Made by a program: the position numbers and the translations under genes. The notes under the pieces were generated by a model. It did not search any database, was not told the DNA's origin, and saw only the letters and a program-made list of their open reading frames with translations. Source: an uncultured Sphaerochaeta sp. (lineage in GTDB: Bacteria; Spirochaetota; Spirochaetia; Sphaerochaetales; Sphaerochaetaceae). Taken from it: 64,000 nucleotides of DNA. The stretch lies in the NCBI RefSeq assembly GCF_963676285.1, contig NZ_OY781063.1, positions 868,001 to 932,000 on the forward strand, written 5' to 3'. Below, one piece after another: positions 62,039 through 64,000 of this stretch (its first letter is position 1; every line of letters begins with the position of its first letter).

Positions 62039-63577
62039 ATGGAACTCACACAGAAGAAAATAACCAACCTACGCGTGGAACACATCACCAAGCGCTTCCC
62101 CGGAGTCTTGGCAAGTGATGACATCACCTTGGAGATATCCGAGGGACAGATCCTTGCGCTGGTTGGAGAGAACGGAGCAGGCAAGACGACCTTGATGAAT
62201 ATCCTCATGGGTCTCTACCAGCCGGATGAAGGGCGCATACTCATCAACGGTGAGGAAGTGCATTTCCGCTCCCCGAATGATGCCTTTGCAGCAGGACTTG
62301 GCATGGTACACCAGCAGTATATGCTGGTTGCAAACATGACCGTCCTGGAGAACATTGCCCTTGGATACAAGGCAGCATGGTCACCACATAAGTTGGACCT
62401 TGAGATGGTGCGTGAGCGAATCAATGAAGTAGCAAAAAAATACGGGCTCGTAGTTGATCCCGATGCGTATATCTGGCAACTCTCCGTTGGAGAACAACAG
62501 CGGGTGGAACTGGTAAAGACACTCTGTCTGGGTGCACGGTTCCTTATCCTGGATGAGCCAACCAGTGCCCTTACCCCACAGGAGACTGATGAGTTGATCG
62601 CTCTGCTCAAGAACATGAGCAGTGAACTCTCCATCATCTTCATCAGCCACAAGCTGCAGGAAGTAAAAGACCTCTCGGACAAGATCACCATCCTTCGTCA
62701 TGGTGCGGTTGTCTTCGAAGGAAATACCCATGAGCACTCCCCTTCCGACATTGCGGCCCTCATGACAGGACATGAGGTTGACCTCCCCCTGAACGACGAG
62801 CCCGCATGTGAGGGTGTACCTGTTCTGGATATCAAGAACCTCAATGTGAAGAGCGACCGTGGGTTCCTGGCACTTCAGGACCTGAACCTTACTATCTGTT
62901 CCGGTGAGATCGTCGGTCTTGCCGGTGTATCAGGAAATGGGCAGAGGGAGTTGGCCGAGGCCATTAATGGACTGAGAAAGGTAGAGAGCGGAGAAATCCA
63001 ATTCTATGGCGAGAATATTGCAAACAAGAGCCCTCACCACATCATAGAAGCTGGCATGGGATATATCCCTGAGGAACGCAATACAGAAGGCATTGTACCT
63101 TCCTTCTCGATGAAGGAAAACCTTATACTTAAGGATTCAGAGCATGATGAGTTCAGCAAATATGCATTCCTTAAGAATAAGGCAATCGACAAGAATGCCG
63201 AGGACCTGCGTGTTAAATTTGATATCCGCAGCCCCAACATCTCAGTTGCAGCTGGATCGCTCTCTGGAGGAAACATCCAGAAAGTCATCCTTGCCCGAGA
63301 GATCTCGAGGAGACCAAAATTCCTGATCGCCGTCTACCCAATCAGAGGCCTGGACCTCGGGGCAGCAGAGTTCATCCATAAGCAACTCTTGGAGATCAGG
63401 CGTGAAGGAGTCGGCATCCTCCTCATCAGTGAGGAACTGGATGAGATTCTCGACCTTTCAGACCGTGTGGCGGTAATCTTCAAGGGACAGATCCAGAAAG
63501 TCCTCTCCAGAAAGGACGCCAATCGTAGGAGTCTCGGTATTTTGATGGCAGGAGTGAAAGATGACCAAACAGTTTAG
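62039..63577 (+). CDS. ABC ATPase, double-domain, BMP/nucleoside type
   Basis: 512 residues with two ATPase domains, as in RbsA/YufO. Domain 1 has Walker A GENGAGKTT near residue 42, signature LSVGEQQRVEL and Walker B FLILDEPTSAL. Domain 2 has the degenerate Walker A GVSGNGQRE and signature LSGGNIQKVILAREI. Its Walker B region reads FLIAVYPIRGLDLGA where PTRGLD is usual, an unusual T-to-I change. It powers uptake of the ligand of the BMP-type protein before it. The end overlaps the permease by 17 bases. Confidence 0.93.
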   Translation: MELTQKKITNLRVEHITKRFPGVLASDDITLEISEGQILALVGENGAGKTTLMNILMGLYQPDEGRILINGEEVHFRSPNDAFAAGLGMVHQQYMLVANMTVLENIALGYKAAWSPHKLDLEMVRERINEVAKKYGLVVDPDAYIWQLSVGEQQRVELVKTLCLGARFLILDEPTSALTPQETDELIALLKNMSSELSIIFISHKLQEVKDLSDKITILRHGAVVFEGNTHEHSPSDIAALMTGHEVDLPLNDEPACEGVPVLDIKNLNVKSDRGFLALQDLNLTICSGEIVGLAGVSGNGQRELAEAINGLRKVESGEIQFYGENIANKSPHHIIEAGMGYIPEERNTEGIVPSFSMKENLILKDSEHDEFSKYAFLKNKAIDKNAEDLRVKFDIRSPNISVAAGSLSGGNIQKVILAREISRRPKFLIAVYPIRGLDLGAAEFIHKQLLEIRREGVGILLISEELDEILDLSDRVAVIFKGQIQKVLSRKDANRRSLGILMAGVKDDQTV

Positions 63578-64000
63578 GATACTCTACAAGGTTACCATCA
63601 TCATTCTGGCCATTCTGGCTGCAATGTTGATCGGTTCGGTAATTCTATTGACCATCGGGGCTGATGTCTTCAAGACCTATATGGTCATTCTCTTCGAGCC
63701 TTTGAAGACAACCCTCCAGTTCACCGAGGTTCTGATCAGGGCAATACCTCTCACGATCATAGCCCTCGGCATTTCAGTTGCCTACAGAAGCGGCATCATC
63801 AACATCGGTGGAGAGGGGCAGATGGCAATGGGAATTCTCGGTACCACTGCAGTGGCTCTTGCATTCCCTGAACTCCCAAAACCCATCCTTCTCCCGATGG
63901 CAGTTTTGGCGGGGGCAATGGCAGGAGGAGTCTGGGGCTTCATCCCCGGTATCCTGAAGGCAAAACTGCAGGTCAGTGAGTTGCTTTCAACGGTAATGCT
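63561..64000 (+). CDS. ABC permease, BMP/nucleoside type, N-terminal part
   Basis: First 146 residues of a membrane permease of the YufP/NupP class; it runs past the window end. Membrane segments ILAILAAMLIGSVILLTIGAD and IPLTIIALGISVAYRSG are visible, and the family loop RSGIINIGGEGQMAMG matches. It overlaps the ATPase gene. With the upstream genes this makes a nucleoside-type transporter. Confidence 0.9.
   Translation, partial: MTKQFRILYKVTIIILAILAAMLIGSVILLTIGADVFKTYMVILFEPLKTTLQFTEVLIRAIPLTIIALGISVAYRSGIINIGGEGQMAMGILGTTAVALAFPELPKPILLPMAVLAGAMAGGVWGFIPGILKAKLQVSELLSTVM

Overview
The window looks like chromosomal DNA of a free-living, saccharolytic, anaerobic spirochaete close to Sphaerochaeta. 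This is inferred from gene content and style: several carbohydrate ABC operons whose binding proteins share a signal-peptide end of the form LFAAGS-x-E, a BMP-type nucleoside transporter, Na+-pumping oxaloacetate decarboxylase, two Mrp-type Fe-S carriers and large exported beta-rich proteins. The genus was not verified by any search. There are no insertion sequences, phage genes, CRISPR arrays or rRNA; one tRNA-Cys is present.

Layout. 0-1.3 kb: end of a metallo-beta-lactamase-fold gene, an Mrp ATPase and a NifX-like protein. 1.7-3.3 kb: an AT-rich AlbA_2/ATPase regulator with a 12-bp minisatellite. 3.4-11.9 kb: housekeeping and small-molecule genes (OFA-like MFS, DksA-type zinc finger, PHP phosphatase, orphan PotD-like lipoprotein, purB, DedA, AlaX, UPF0126 protein, helical hypothetical). 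12.0-20.4 kb: one overlapping operon for a fucose- or rhamnose-type glycoside (binding protein, two permeases, GntR regulator, GH29 fucosidase, Cys/Met-type PLP enzyme, GH106-like protein), bracketed by two copies of the same terminator-like hairpin. 20.5-23.8 kb: DeoR regulator, Ldh_2-type dehydrogenase and malic enzyme. 24.0 kb: tRNA-Cys.

24.5-27.5 kb: two related small secreted proteins with matching promoters and a conserved leader hairpin, either side of an AraC regulator. 27.5-32.7 kb: mutarotase-like protein divergent from a GH36 alpha-galactosidase, then a GNAT acetyltransferase and gpsA. 33.0-43.0 kb: a 2469-residue exported protein built of about 22 Ig-like repeats, followed at once by an 855-residue beta-rich, probably outer-membrane, partner. 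43.1-48.2 kb: sugar ABC operon with an N-acetylneuraminate-lyase-like enzyme and a divergent GntR regulator. 48.2-52.0 kb: GntR regulator plus a GlpA-like, FAD oxidoreductase and DUF1667 trio. 52.1-52.3 kb: a strong candidate for a small noncoding RNA. 52.3-54.6 kb: Mrp ATPase, NUDIX and SIMPL lipoprotein. 54.8-58.3 kb: oadGAB. 58.4-60.7 kb: alpha/beta hydrolase, dCMP deaminase, PfkB kinase. 60.8-64 kb: start of a BMP-type ABC operon, cut by the window end.

The genes point to import and cleavage of host- or plant-derived glycosides, malate and oxaloacetate conversion to pyruvate coupled to Na+ export, and an elaborate beta-rich cell surface. The most novel-looking items are the Ig-array/barrel pair, a 10-base motif (TGACATAAGT) that recurs upstream of the surface-protein genes, the co-varying leader hairpin of the twin secreted proteins, and the noncoding RNA at 52.1-52.3 kb.
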